From positions 992,001 to 1,056,000 of the forward strand of contig OZ260079.1 in assembly GCA_965284365.1 (NCBI GenBank): 64,000 nt of DNA, given 5' to 3'. The notes below the pieces were generated by a model. It ran no database searches. It saw only the letters and a program-made list of their open reading frames with translations, and was not told where the DNA came from. Origin of the DNA: Phragmitibacter sp965284365 (lineage in GTDB: Bacteria > Verrucomicrobiota > Verrucomicrobiia > Verrucomicrobiales > Verrucomicrobiaceae). Of the stretch, positions 16,528-25,721 are shown piece after piece. Position 1 is the first letter of the stretch. Each line of letters starts with the position of its first letter. A program made the translations under genes and the position numbers.

Positions 16528-18966
16528 TTACTGCCCCGCTTTGGCCTGTTCGAGACGAAGCTGTTCCAGTCGGGACAGAGGTTTTTTAGGAGCTTCCGGA
16601 GTCGCTTTCGGAGCAGCCGCCAATGGCGCTGCCGGCTTGGGAGCTGCCGCAGCGACGACGGGCGCCTTCCTTGGTGCATCGACACGGAACACGGTGCCAG
16701 GGGCGATACGATGGATCGTGGTTCCTCCGGGAACAGGGACCTGAACCTGGCAGAACAGGGTGGTGCTCTTGCCCACTGGTGTGGCGGCTTCAGTCTTGGC
16801 TTTGAAGATGATCTCCTTTGTGTCCTTCGTAATTTTCACAGGCTCGATCACCGTGGCCGCGGGAGCGCCGAGGATCTGCGCCGTCGCTTCGCCTTCGAAC
16901 GGCACGGCATGCTCCAATTTACAAAGGAGTTCCGTCTCTTTACCCTGCTCCACCACGGTCAAGGGGATGCTGCCCGTCAGATACGCTGGAGCAATGGTCA
17001 GTTCGGTATAAGGCGAAGCGGCATACACTATTCCACTGCCACCGTCGGACTCACCCAGCACGGTCAATGGATAAGTGCCGGGTGTGGCTGTGGCTGTGGA
17101 ATCCAGCGTAAACGTTGCTTCCGTCTGGCCTTCAGGGATATCGATTTCGCTCTGCGAATTCACGCCTGGAGGGCGCCAGATCATCAACACACGAATGGGG
17201 GCTTTGAAGCCCTCCTTCCGTTTGGCCGTCACCTTGATGTCCAATTGCCCGTTGACGACGAGAGCCACTGAAGGTTTGCTCAGTTCCAAGGTATAAGGAG
17301 CTTCCTCCACCGCCGCCACCGGCAGCTTGTCGACCTGCTCCGTGTAATAAATGGTGTTGCCCGCGCGGACCATGTCGAACACTTGGGCGAGTTTTCCCTC
17401 CACTTGCTGTTTCGGATCCGTCGGTTTTAGGGTGATAGGCACCACAGCACCAGCGAGGGGCGCCTTTGCGTCCGCTTCAAAGAGCAACGGGAAGCTTGTT
17501 TGATTGCCGGGGATGCTCTTCGTCAGCAGGCGCACACCCGCGGGCATATTAGGCGTTTCAAACGTCATGTCGCCCGAGGCATTGTTCCGGGTCACGTTCA
17601 CCATGATGGCATAACGGTTTCCCCGTGGTACAGGGATGAATTGCCGCTTGTGACTGTCATTCACCGCAAAGTTCGGCGCGGCAAAGGTCACTTCCGGCAA
17701 GGAGGCCACAGCCTCAATGCGATAAACAAAATTTGGCCCGCCGCGTTGCAGGTGATCGCGGATTACGACAGCATACTCGCCATCTTCCGGGGCAGTAATC
17801 GGCAGCTTGCAATCCAGACGACGGTCGTTGCCTCCATCGTCATTAGCACCCATCACGGCACCCTTGGGATTCAGCACCGTGAGCACAGGATCCAAGGGTG
17901 ATCCCAGCGACTGAGCGTAGCCCATGAAATTCACTTTCATGCCCTTCTTCAGCTTCACATAAAAACGGTCCTCATCGCCTGGCGTCTGGATAATGCCATT
18001 CAGTGCGCAAGGTGCTTCCAGGTTGGTGCGGTTCGCCTCTTTGTCGTTTGGCTCGACTTCCAGAAAGTTATCAAAAGGGCTCACGCGGAGGACATTTCCT
18101 GAAGGAGCCGGATCACCTTTAAGGTAGGCCATGAACTTCTTTGTGGCCTCGGCCGGCAGAGCCACATCTTCCTCAGTAGTGTCGCCATTCTTCTCGATGA
18201 ATTTGACCTTCTGCGTTGTCCCTTCTTTGCCGCCTGAGGGATAACAAACGTCCGGCCTGCGGAAGCTGCCGACGTGCAAACGATAGAAGGAGTCGGCCGT
18301 GCCCCGGTAGGAAGACTCGCGGACCTGAACGACATATTCACCATCTTCCGGAGCAACCATCGACACGTAGCCGTCTTGGCGGTGAAGAACAGTATCGTCT
18401 GACGAGGCCAATTCGAACCGTTCCTTGTTCATCAGTCCGACAAACGGGTCAAAAGCAATGTAGCCGAGCCGCATGCCTTCGATTTCCAAGCTGATGCGCT
18501 GACCTTTCTTCGCGGAGATCTTGAAATAATCCACGTCCTCGCTGGTCACTGTGCCTTCCACCGTCTGGTTGAAGGTGAGAGGCTGCGGCGCGTCAAAATC
18601 ATTATTCGGTTCGACCTCGGCCACATTGGGATAGGGACCCACGAAGATCTGGCGCAGCTTTGAGATACCAGTCTTCGTGCGAATGCGGAGCATGTGGTTG
18701 CCCAGCGGCACGTCGGGTGCCACGGTCAGCGTGGCTTGCACCTTTCCTTTCTCCACCTTCTCAACCGACTTCAGTGAGATTCCGGGGGAATAGAAGATCA
18801 ATCCTTCAAAGTCGTCCAGGCGCGTGCCTGTCAGCGTGACCGCTGAATCAAGACCACGCTGCACGCCACGGGGCTGCGTGGCGCTGAATTCAGGCTGGGC
18901 AGCATGCACTGCTGCGCCTGACAGGATGAGGCAGGAAAAGGCGGCCGATCTAAAAAGCGCGTTCAT
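16528..18966 (-). CDS. exported PPC-domain repeat protein of the DUF1501/DUF1553 operon
   Basis: About 812 residues from the ATG at 18966, which gives a signal peptide (MNALFRSAAFSCLILSGAAV); the longer frame to 19053 adds an unlikely N-terminus. It has an opening TIG/IPT-like unit (GVQRGLDSAVTLTGTRL). At least two peptidase-C-terminal (PPC) beta-domains are recognised by EPNNDFDAPQPL with DYFKISAKKGQRISLEI, and EPNDKEANRT with DRFYVKLKKGMKVNF. Further beta-sandwich units run to about residue 760. The tail is Ala/Pro-rich and ends in a short charged helix (RLEQLRLEQAKAGQ). No protease or other enzyme motif is present. In Planctomycetes and Verrucomicrobia such genes regularly travel with DUF1501 and DUF1553 genes, as here. 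Confidence 0.86.
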   Translation of the reverse strand: MNALFRSAAFSCLILSGAAVHAAQPEFSATQPRGVQRGLDSAVTLTGTRLDDFEGLIFYSPGISLKSVEKVEKGKVQATLTVAPDVPLGNHMLRIRTKTGISKLRQIFVGPYPNVAEVEPNNDFDAPQPLTFNQTVEGTVTSEDVDYFKISAKKGQRISLEIEGMRLGYIAFDPFVGLMNKERFELASSDDTVLHRQDGYVSMVAPEDGEYVVQVRESSYRGTADSFYRLHVGSFRRPDVCYPSGGKEGTTQKVKFIEKNGDTTEEDVALPAEATKKFMAYLKGDPAPSGNVLRVSPFDNFLEVEPNDKEANRTNLEAPCALNGIIQTPGDEDRFYVKLKKGMKVNFMGYAQSLGSPLDPVLTVLNPKGAVMGANDDGGNDRRLDCKLPITAPEDGEYAVVIRDHLQRGGPNFVYRIEAVASLPEVTFAAPNFAVNDSHKRQFIPVPRGNRYAIMVNVTRNNASGDMTFETPNMPAGVRLLTKSIPGNQTSFPLLFEADAKAPLAGAVVPITLKPTDPKQQVEGKLAQVFDMVRAGNTIYYTEQVDKLPVAAVEEAPYTLELSKPSVALVVNGQLDIKVTAKRKEGFKAPIRVLMIWRPPGVNSQSEIDIPEGQTEATFTLDSTATATPGTYPLTVLGESDGGSGIVYAASPYTELTIAPAYLTGSIPLTVVEQGKETELLCKLEHAVPFEGEATAQILGAPAATVIEPVKITKDTKEIIFKAKTEAATPVGKSTTLFCQVQVPVPGGTTIHRIAPGTVFRVDAPRKAPVVAAAAPKPAAPLAAAPKATPEAPKKPLSRLEQLRLEQAKAGQ

Positions 18967-19110
18967 ATCACTACTTAAAATGCAAACTAACCAAGGCAAA
19001 AAACCATCGCGACAGAGCTTGTCGGGCAATCCGTCATAAACCACAGACGTCATGGAGGCGGTGATGGTTCATCACCGCCCCGAAGCCAAAAGTTCTAATC
19101 AGACGAAAAA

Positions 19111-20457
19111 TCAAGCAAGGATGTCCTCAATGACATCGCCGCCATTGACGATGTCGATCGGACGGCCGCCGTCTGCCATGAGGCGCTTCTCGGCGTTGAT
19201 GCCCAGCAGGCGATACATGGTCTTCGCGAGGCTTTCAGGACCCACGGGATTTTCATCAGGCTCGCCGCCCAGAGCGTCGGACGAACCGTAAACCAGCCCC
19301 TTCTTCACACCGCCGCCCGCAAGGGCTACGCTGAAGACGCGAGGATAGTGGTCGCGGCCATTCGTGCTGTTGATCTTCGGCGTGCGGCCGAACTCAGAAC
19401 TCACCATCACCAGAGTGCGATCCAGCATACCACGGTCTTCCAAGTCACGGATCAGCTTCGCAAAAGCGATATCGAAGTTCGGGGCGTTGTTCTTGAAGCC
19501 GTTCTTCAAGTCACTGTGGTGATCCCAGCCACCGTAGGTGACGGTTACGAGACGCACACCAGCCTCAACAAGGCGGCGCGCCAGCAGGAAGCGTTGACCA
19601 GCCGTGTTGCGACCGTACTCGTCGCGAGTCTTGGCAGCTTCCTTATTCAGGTCAAAGGCTTCGCGGGCCTTCGCGGAACTCACCAAACCATAAGCGCTTT
19701 GGTAGAAGCTATCCATCGCCGTAAGGGCATCGGACTTCTCAAGGGAGCTGAAATGCGCGTCCACAGACTCCAGAAGGCTGCGGCGGCGATTGAAGCGCTG
19801 CTCAGTCACATCCTTCGGAAGAGCCAAGTCGCGCACGCTGAAATTGCTGGCGGCAGGATCGCTGCCCAAGCTGAATGGCCCGTAAGCCGTGCTCAGGTAG
19901 CCCGTACCCATCACTTCACCGCCAGGAACGTTGAATGCCTGCGGAACGCAGACATATGGAGGAAGGCTGTTCTTCACCCCGAGCTCGTGAGAAACCACAC
20001 TGCCGAAGCTGGGAAACTTGATGGCGGGGCTAGGGCGGTAGCCGGTGAACATGTTGTGCGTGCCACGCTCATGCGCCGCTTCACCGTGAGTCATGGAGCG
20101 GATCACCGTCAGCTTGTCCGCGATTTCCGCCGTCTTCACGAAATGCTCGCCAAAATAAACGCCCGGAAGCTTGGTCTTCACCGGCGTCAAAGGCCCGCGG
20201 TAGTCGGCAGAAGCAAATGGCTTCGGATCCCAGCTCTCCTGGTGCGCGATACCGCCCGGCAAATAAATGTGAATGATTGAGTCCGCCTTGGCATCCACGG
20301 ACGCCACATCCGCGATCTTCATTTCCGCCTGAGCCTTCATCAGCATCGGAAGCGTGAGACCAATCCCGCCCGCGAGGCCCGCGTAGAGGAATTCACGACG
20401 GCTCTGGCCGACGCTCAGGTCAAGGTGATTTCCTTGGCAAAGTGAATGCATTTTCAT
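19111..20457 (-). CDS. DUF1501 Tat-exported protein, first gene of the four-gene operon
   Basis: A 448-residue protein with a twin-arginine signal (SRREFLYAGLAGGIGLTLP). The DUF1501 fold belongs to the alkaline-phosphatase/sulfatase-like superfamily. Signature stretches are IIHIYLPGGIAHQESWDPKP near the mature start, SMTHGEAAHERGTHNMFTG, VTVTYGGWDHHSDL, and VMVSSEFGRTPKIN with GRDHYPRVFSVALAGGGVK. The His/Asp-rich motifs could bind metal, but the usual phosphatase nucleophile is not obvious. It is followed at 58 bases by the PPC gene. Upstream, 205 bases separate it from the def stop and likely hold its promoter. Function remains unknown in this family; a hydrolytic or maturation role is inference. 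Confidence 0.9.
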   Translation of the reverse strand: MKMHSLCQGNHLDLSVGQSRREFLYAGLAGGIGLTLPMLMKAQAEMKIADVASVDAKADSIIHIYLPGGIAHQESWDPKPFASADYRGPLTPVKTKLPGVYFGEHFVKTAEIADKLTVIRSMTHGEAAHERGTHNMFTGYRPSPAIKFPSFGSVVSHELGVKNSLPPYVCVPQAFNVPGGEVMGTGYLSTAYGPFSLGSDPAASNFSVRDLALPKDVTEQRFNRRRSLLESVDAHFSSLEKSDALTAMDSFYQSAYGLVSSAKAREAFDLNKEAAKTRDEYGRNTAGQRFLLARRLVEAGVRLVTVTYGGWDHHSDLKNGFKNNAPNFDIAFAKLIRDLEDRGMLDRTLVMVSSEFGRTPKINSTNGRDHYPRVFSVALAGGGVKKGLVYGSSDALGGEPDENPVGPESLAKTMYRLLGINAEKRLMADGGRPIDIVNGGDVIEDILA

Positions 20458-20662
20458 AGGGCGGCAGTAGAACGGGAGGGATGCTAATTTGGCGTAGGCA
20501 ATCTTGAGGATGAGGCGCTAAGAAAAATACGAGCCCCACGAAAATTTTCTATCAGGGCTAACGTGATTTTGTTTCTACCCGTGAGAAAAATTCAGAAAGC
20601 AATAAATGCTAAAATGCGCATATTGCCAGTTCGCATTGGCCCTATTTCGAGCCCTGAAGCCC
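20458..20662. other. intergenic region upstream of the DUF1501 operon
   Basis: 205 bases without a credible gene. The part at 20500-20630 is clearly A/T-richer than its surroundings, as expected for a promoter of the leftward operon, but no confident -35/-10 pair was identified. Confidence 0.4.
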
Positions 20663-21265
20663 TCAATCTTCCTCTTCGCTGGACGCTCCTGGCTTCCTTC
20701 CGGCGCGAATATCATCCGCCCAGTCTTCCTGTAGCAGACGCAGTCTCCGCTTCAGACCGAGCTTCGCCGCAGCGCTCAGGCGGTCGATGAAAAGCACCCC
20801 TTGAAGGTGATCAATCTCGTGCTGAAAAGCGCGTGCCAGCAGGCCGTCTGACTCCAACGTAACCGTTTCCCCATCCAGCGTCGTGTAGGTCACTTTCACC
20901 CCTTCCGAGCGCCGCACATCATCGCGCAGACCAGGGATGCTCAGGCAACCCTCTTCCCCCATCGCCTTGGCTTTGCCGAGATCGATTTTGGGATTGAGGA
21001 AGATAAGAGGCATGGTTTCCGCCATGGTCTTGTCCTCCCCATTGATCCGAAGGTAGGAGATGCATTTGGGATCGTGCGACACGTCAATAACCGCGAGTTG
21101 CAGCGGAACTCCCACCTGAGGTGCAGCCAGCCCCACTCCATGAGCGTCCCGCATGGTTTCGATCATGTTTGCAGCAAGCTCCCGGATCTCCGACGTCACC
21201 TCGGTGACAGGGCGGCATTTCACGCGCAGGACGGCATCGCCATAAATGACAATCGGGAGGATCAT
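20663..21265 (-). CDS. def: peptide deformylase
   Basis: A 200-residue metalloenzyme that removes the formyl group from the initiator Met of new proteins. All three family motifs are present: GVGLAAPQVGV (motif 1), EEGCLSIPG with the metal-binding Cys (motif 2) and QHEIDHLQG with the two metal-binding His and the catalytic Glu (motif 3). Length is slightly above the usual 165-190 because of a charged C-terminal tail (RAGRKPGASSEEED). It is the last of a leftward run after tonB, exbB and exbD, 36 bases behind exbD. Co-transcription with a TonB system is unusual, since def more often sits with fmt. Confidence 0.96.
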   Translation of the reverse strand: MILPIVIYGDAVLRVKCRPVTEVTSEIRELAANMIETMRDAHGVGLAAPQVGVPLQLAVIDVSHDPKCISYLRINGEDKTMAETMPLIFLNPKIDLGKAKAMGEEGCLSIPGLRDDVRRSEGVKVTYTTLDGETVTLESDGLLARAFQHEIDHLQGVLFIDRLSAAAKLGLKRRLRLLQEDWADDIRAGRKPGASSEEED

Positions 21266-21301
21266 AGAAAAATCAGGAAAAGGAAACGAGGGGTGAGTTG
21301 G

Positions 21302-21730
21302 TTAGGAACCAGCCGCAGACCGTTGAATGCGCGCAGGGACATCATCAATGGGAAATCCTGCGTTTTTCAGCGAGTCCCAGACTTTCACCAGCATCCCCAG
21401 CGGGGTGTCCTGGTCGGCTTCCAACTCCAGCTTGGCATTCGGCTGTGCAAGTTTGATCTCCTTGAGGGCCGCCGTCAGATTCCCCTCCTCCACCGGTACA
21501 CCGTCCAGAATGACTTTACGCTCTTTTGTGATGGCCAATGTCTTGCGTGAGTCCTCCGATGGCACACTGGCCCCCAGGCCAGCCGACTGCGGCAGGTTGA
21601 TCTGCAACTGAGTCTTCTTCTGCCGGAAAGTGGTCGTCGCTACGATGAACAGCAGCACAATCACCAGAATGTCCACCAGCGCCACGATGGGGATGACGGG
21701 AGACTTGCGCTGACGCGGGCGGAGATTCAT
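21302..21730 (-). CDS. exbD: ExbD/TolR-family biopolymer transport protein
   Basis: A 142-residue protein with a short cytoplasmic N-terminus (NLRPRQRKSP), one membrane segment (PIVALVDILVIVLLFIVATT) and a periplasmic domain. The Asp in ALVDILVI is the expected proton-conducting residue of the ExbD/TolR family. It forms the energising complex with the ExbB-like and TonB-like proteins encoded just upstream on the same strand. The intergenic gap to exbB is 46 bases. TolR rather than ExbD cannot be excluded from sequence, but no tolA, tolB or pal is adjacent and a TonB-like gene is. Confidence 0.88.
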   Translation of the reverse strand: MNLRPRQRKSPVIPIVALVDILVIVLLFIVATTTFRQKKTQLQINLPQSAGLGASVPSEDSRKTLAITKERKVILDGVPVEEGNLTAALKEIKLAQPNAKLELEADQDTPLGMLVKVWDSLKNAGFPIDDVPARIQRSAAGS

Positions 21731-21776
21731 GACTCAGATACAAAAGGGAACAGACGGCCTGTGCGGTGGGCAGTTC

Positions 21777-22475
21777 CTAGGTCATGGCGCGAGCGCGGCG
21801 CACTTCGAAATGGCGGTGGAAGTCATGGATCGCGTGGCGAAGGATGAGCTCCATGCGGACAGAAATGGCATCCAGCTTCCGGCTGAAATAGCCATGAGCG
21901 ATCACGGTTGGGATGGCGACCAAAAGCCCGGCAATCGTGCTGTGCAGCGCTTCGGCGATACCCTTGGCAACCCGCGCGGTGTCTTCCACCGATTCCGCAC
22001 CCCCACCACCGAAGGTGGAGAACACGGTGACCAAGCCGATCACCGCCCCGAGTAGCCCCAGCAAGGGCGAAACGGTGACGATCACTTCCAGCAAAGGCAC
22101 CCCGGCCTCCAGACGGTGCATGATTCCACGCGCTGCCGTTTCGCAAGCCTCGTTGTTTTCATCACGCGTTTCGTGTTTCCCCGAAATGGCGATGATCCCC
22201 AGTTGCGCAGCCACGCTGCCATCTTCCTCCAGGCGATTCTGCAGCGGGCTGATGTCCCCTTTAGCAGCATAACGCTCGATGTTTTTCAGATCGGCAACGA
22301 TCTCGTCAGGGAAAAGGATGCGATCCCTCAGCTGCAAGGCCTTCAGGATAATGATGCTCACGGAGGCAATGGAGCTGAGGACAATCAGGATCATCACCTC
22401 GCCACCGCCTACCAGGAAGTGCCAAACGTAATTCAGGCCGTCGTTTAGAGAAGCTAGCGGGAGGCTGGAAAGCAT
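21777..22475 (-). CDS. exbB: ExbB/TolQ/MotA-family proton channel protein
   Basis: A 232-residue membrane protein with an N-terminal hydrophobic segment (MILIVLSSIASVSIIILKAL), a cytoplasmic loop with many charges (residues about 65-130) and two further membrane segments. The conserved block PLLEVIVTVSPLLGLLGAVI and the following GIAEALHSTIAGLLVAIPTV are the hallmark of ExbB/TolQ. These channels use the proton gradient to energise TonB. It lies between tonB and exbD with short gaps (25 and 46 bases). Confidence 0.92.
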   Translation of the reverse strand: MLSSLPLASLNDGLNYVWHFLVGGGEVMILIVLSSIASVSIIILKALQLRDRILFPDEIVADLKNIERYAAKGDISPLQNRLEEDGSVAAQLGIIAISGKHETRDENNEACETAARGIMHRLEAGVPLLEVIVTVSPLLGLLGAVIGLVTVFSTFGGGGAESVEDTARVAKGIAEALHSTIAGLLVAIPTVIAHGYFSRKLDAISVRMELILRHAIHDFHRHFEVRRARAMT

Positions 22476-22500
22476 GGGGGAGAGTCGTGCGGTCTATCAG

Positions 22501-23871
22501 TCAGTAAATGACAATGTCGTATTGCATCTCCACGCGCTCTTTTTCAAGGATGGGGAGCAAGTCAGTTGGAATGGGCGGAATATCTGCCAGCAGGATGGCG
22601 GAGAGAGAAAAGTCGGTCAGCACCGCATTTGCTTCGTTGAACACGATGGAAACATCCTCCGGCCGACCGGCCTTGTTCACAAAAAACTTCAACCGAAGTT
22701 TGCCCGGCTCCACAAAATCCGCCTTCTCCTGCCGCAGCTTGTGCCATTTCTTCTCAATGGCGCTGGTCACTCGCTTCATGTAGCGGCCTGTCGGGGTCGC
22801 CGCCGCGTTCACGGAATCCACCATTCCCATGTTGCTGATGGTGCCAGCGTTTTCACTCGTTCGAGTGTGCGGCTGAAAGGCGTTTTTTTCCGGCTTCGGC
22901 GTATTGCGCACTGGCTCAGCGATGGGGATCGCTTTCGGGGCAGGTGGCGGTGGGGCCATCTCTGCCGGAGGCTCCGACTTCGGCTTGGGTTCCGGTTGTG
23001 ACTGTGGCTCGGTTTTCGGCTCAGGTGGCGAATCTGGCGTCATCGGCTCGGGCTTCCGCATCTCAATGGGCAAGTGCTCCCGGTCGGCCTTGGCCAGGGA
23101 TTGCTCCAGCTCTTTCATTTGCTGTTCGACCACGGAGTCTTCCTTCTTCGCCATCTGAGGAGCGCCCGGCACGGGCGTTGGAACCTCCGCCGGCTTCTTC
23201 GTGGGGGGCGCGGGCGGCGGCGGATCCGGTTGCTTGATCTGAGGCACCAAGGGTGGTTGCGCAGGCGGCTGAGCGACCGGGGCTGGGGCCTGTGCAGGCG
23301 GCGGAGTCGGTGGTTCCGGCTTAGACTGCGGCTTGGGTGGCTCGGCTACCTTGGCAGGTTCTTGGGGCACCGACTGCGGGGGCGCCATCACACCCGAGGG
23401 AGCGCTATCATTTTTGATCTCCCCGTCTTTGTAGTCGCGATCCGCCAGTTCCATGGTGGGTATCCCGATGCCCTTTGTGGTTGGCATATCCAGAGCGCCT
23501 CCGGGGGCAGGCGCCAATTTGGCGGAGGCCACCGTGTTTTTATCGGAAACGAAGGCGTTCTTTTCGGGAGCCTTCTCCGCTTCATCATTTTGCGTGGTGC
23601 GGATATACCGTTCGCGGGCCTTATTTTTCTTGGCAGCCTCGGGTTCAGGCACTGCTGATTCTGGAGTTTTCTCCGCTGCGGGTGGCGCAGGCTCGACCAT
23701 GATGTCCTTCGCAAAGAGCATGGTCACCTCCGGATCGGGCTCAGCAGTTTGCGTTGGGATATAGGGAATGGCTATCACCCCCACCCAGATTCCGACCAAC
23801 ACGAACACGCACAGATGCACCACCACCGAGGCAGCGAGTCCATAGCCGATGGCTCGTGATTCCGAATACAT
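22501..23871 (-). CDS. tonB: TonB-like energy transducer with long proline-rich linker
   Basis: A 456-residue protein with a single N-terminal membrane segment (residues about 10-36). A very long Pro/Lys/Glu-rich periplasmic spacer follows (about 45-340, with runs such as PKPEPPTPPPAQAPAPVAQP). The globular C-terminal domain (about 365-456) has TSAIEKKWHKLRQEKA and KLRLKFFVNKAGRPEDVSI, the TonB-C type strand pattern. The protein is far longer than E. coli TonB because of the linker. It is first in the run tonB-exbB-exbD-def, which supports the role of driving outer-membrane TonB-dependent transporters. No such transporter is encoded in this window. Confidence 0.82.
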   Translation of the reverse strand: MYSESRAIGYGLAASVVVHLCVFVLVGIWVGVIAIPYIPTQTAEPDPEVTMLFAKDIMVEPAPPAAEKTPESAVPEPEAAKKNKARERYIRTTQNDEAEKAPEKNAFVSDKNTVASAKLAPAPGGALDMPTTKGIGIPTMELADRDYKDGEIKNDSAPSGVMAPPQSVPQEPAKVAEPPKPQSKPEPPTPPPAQAPAPVAQPPAQPPLVPQIKQPDPPPPAPPTKKPAEVPTPVPGAPQMAKKEDSVVEQQMKELEQSLAKADREHLPIEMRKPEPMTPDSPPEPKTEPQSQPEPKPKSEPPAEMAPPPPAPKAIPIAEPVRNTPKPEKNAFQPHTRTSENAGTISNMGMVDSVNAAATPTGRYMKRVTSAIEKKWHKLRQEKADFVEPGKLRLKFFVNKAGRPEDVSIVFNEANAVLTDFSLSAILLADIPPIPTDLLPILEKERVEMQYDIVIY

Positions 23872-23880
23872 TTGCGCGAC

Positions 23881-24783
23881 CTACACAATGCCCCCGGCTG
23901 GCCGAGAATCAATTTCCTTTCCTCGGCGTCTTGGCTGCACTCCTCCTCCGGTCCGGGCATGATGGAAAAGCCACTGCTGCGCATAACCCCGGTATTTCCC
24001 GAAGTGATCCCGGGCGAAGAGGCGCAACTCGCCTGCTGTCGGCGGGGTCTCTGCCGCTGCAAAATAAAGTTCCCGCAGGGCCCGCTCGATCCAGACATCG
24101 ATGGGAAACATCCCCAGCCTGCCATAGCCGAACAGCAAGGTGCATTGCGCGATTTTCGGCCCCACGCCCGGCAATTCACAGAGCTTTGCGATGGCCTCAT
24201 CATCATCATCGAGGGCACACACGGCCTCCAGATCGAATTCCCCGCTCGCAATCCGTGCAGCCGACTGATGCAAAAACGCCGCGCGATAGCCCAAGCCACA
24301 CTGCCGCAAGGCCTCCTCCCCCGCTGCCGCCAGCGCTGTAGGGGTCGGATACGCAAAATGCTCACCGTCTTCTACCGCGACCTTCTCACCATATCGCTCG
24401 CGCAGCTTCAGAGAAATCTGTCGAATGTGCGCCACCTGCTTCATGGAGGATGTGATGAAGGTGGCGAGGCACTCCCAATAGGGCTGCTTCATGATGCGCA
24501 GGCCCGGTGCATACTTTAGAGCCCTCTTCAGATGAGGATCTCGCTTTGGTAACGTCTTGCGAATGACGCTGAGATCATGATCCAGCCCCAGGTATTGCCG
24601 TGCCGCTTCTAAGCCGCCAGCGCTCACCCAAAGCGAGCCGTCCAAATCCTGCCGCAGCCACACCGGAAGGGCGCCGATCAATCCAAACCAGACGCCCTCC
24701 CACTGATGCCAGTGGAAGACTTGCCCGCTATTCAGCGTGGCAGCCAGATCGAATTCATCTGCGGCTAGGCGTTCCCACTCCAT
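23881..24783 (-). CDS. OGG1-type 8-oxoguanine DNA glycosylase (HhH-GPD)
   Basis: About 300 residues. The N-terminal part (VFHWHQWEGVWFGLIGALPV) resembles the OGG N-terminal domain, and the helix-hairpin-helix core is LCELPGVGPKIAQCTLLFGY with the catalytic Lys, followed by the catalytic Asp in MFPIDVWIERAL. This is the base-excision glycosylase/lyase layout of eukaryotic OGG1 and its bacterial relatives, removing 8-oxoguanine. Two starts are possible: a GTG at 24789 whose bases overlap the truA stop, or the ATG at 24783 used here. The overlap with truA suggests co-translation. AlkA-type specificity is less likely given the OGG-like N-terminal half. Confidence 0.87.
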   Translation of the reverse strand: MEWERLAADEFDLAATLNSGQVFHWHQWEGVWFGLIGALPVWLRQDLDGSLWVSAGGLEAARQYLGLDHDLSVIRKTLPKRDPHLKRALKYAPGLRIMKQPYWECLATFITSSMKQVAHIRQISLKLRERYGEKVAVEDGEHFAYPTPTALAAAGEEALRQCGLGYRAAFLHQSAARIASGEFDLEAVCALDDDDEAIAKLCELPGVGPKIAQCTLLFGYGRLGMFPIDVWIERALRELYFAAAETPPTAGELRLFARDHFGKYRGYAQQWLFHHARTGGGVQPRRRGKEIDSRPAGGIV

Positions 24784-24785
24784 GA

Positions 24786-25568
24786 TCACGGTGTTGGCTC
24801 ATCGGGATAAAATACGCGCACCAAATACAGACCGTCCGCCGGCGCACAGAAATTACTTTTCGGTCCGCTGGGATCGCTCACTAGATCCTGAAGCCACGCA
24901 AGATCCGCCCTGCCCCGCCCTACCTGCACCATGCTGCCCGCCATCAGCCGAACCATCTTGTAAAGAAAGCCGCTGCCATGAAAAACCAGCCGCAAGATCG
25001 GCCACTCATCATAAACTTCGATGGAGTGAATGGTGCGAGTCAGCCCTTTGGCATTAGCTCTCCTCTGTTCATCGCTGATGTCACCACGGTTGGCTGACAG
25101 CCGTGCAAAATTATGCGTCCCCTCCAGAATTCTGGCTCCTGCATGCAAGGCTTCAAGCTTTATCTCCCCATGCCGATGCCAGGACAGCCCTACTTCAAAT
25201 GGGGAACTCACGCTCTCGCGCCAGACCCGGTATTCATAAACCTTTCCCCTGGCATCAAACCTCGCGTGGAACTCGCTGTCCGCCACCTCGCAGGAGAGAA
25301 CGCGAATACTGGTTGGCAGATTCATGTTCAAGGCCCGCACCCAGGCATCCATCGGCCACGTCAAATCCCCCACGTCTGCATGGGCAATCTGCGCCCTCGC
25401 ATGCACCCCTGCATCCGTCCGGCCAGAGCCTTGCACCACGACGCGAAAGCCCACCAGCTTCTGAAAAGCTGCCTCCATATTGTCCTGCACCGTCGCCCGC
25501 CCAGCCTGCGTCTGCCAACCCTTCCAGGGGCGGCCATCATAGGCAATCGTTAACTTAAGCCGGGGCAT
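24786..25568 (-). CDS. truA: tRNA pseudouridine synthase A
   Basis: A 260-residue enzyme that converts U38-U40 of tRNA anticodon arms to pseudouridine. It starts with LKLTIAYDGRPWKGWQTQA and holds the catalytic Asp in GRTDAGVHARAQIAH, the conserved Tyr in GKVYEYRVW, and the C-terminal FLYKMVRLMAGSMVQVGRG. The length is normal. It overlaps the DNA glycosylase start by a few bases and is probably transcribed with it. Upstream is a 235-base gap with a dispersed repeat, facing the rightward isomerase gene. Confidence 0.95.
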   Translation of the reverse strand: MPRLKLTIAYDGRPWKGWQTQAGRATVQDNMEAAFQKLVGFRVVVQGSGRTDAGVHARAQIAHADVGDLTWPMDAWVRALNMNLPTSIRVLSCEVADSEFHARFDARGKVYEYRVWRESVSSPFEVGLSWHRHGEIKLEALHAGARILEGTHNFARLSANRGDISDEQRRANAKGLTRTIHSIEVYDEWPILRLVFHGSGFLYKMVRLMAGSMVQVGRGRADLAWLQDLVSDPSGPKSNFCAPADGLYLVRVFYPDEPTP

Positions 25569-25657
25569 GATCTTACATCACCTCTGCCTCAATCCCTCCT
25601 CGACGCAAGCGTCACCCTCGACTCGGTCTTCCCTTTAACTCTCACTCCTCCTTCGAG

Positions 25658-25721
25658 ACTTCGCGTCTTCGTGGTTACCTTTCCCTCCCCAAACTTCGCG
25701 CCCTTCGCGTCTTCGCGGTTA
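25658..25721 (+). repeat. two copies of a CTTCGCGTCTTCGYGGTTA element
   Basis: Within the 235-base gap between truA and the isomerase gene, ACTTCGCGTCTTCGTGGTTA (25658-25677) is repeated as CCTTCGCGTCTTCGCGGTTA (25702-25721). The two match at 18 of 20 positions. Similar but more degenerate strings stand directly before start codons at 13551-13570 and 30249-30267. I recall that elements of this look are dispersed in several bacterial genomes, but their function is not known to me. Confidence 0.6.
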
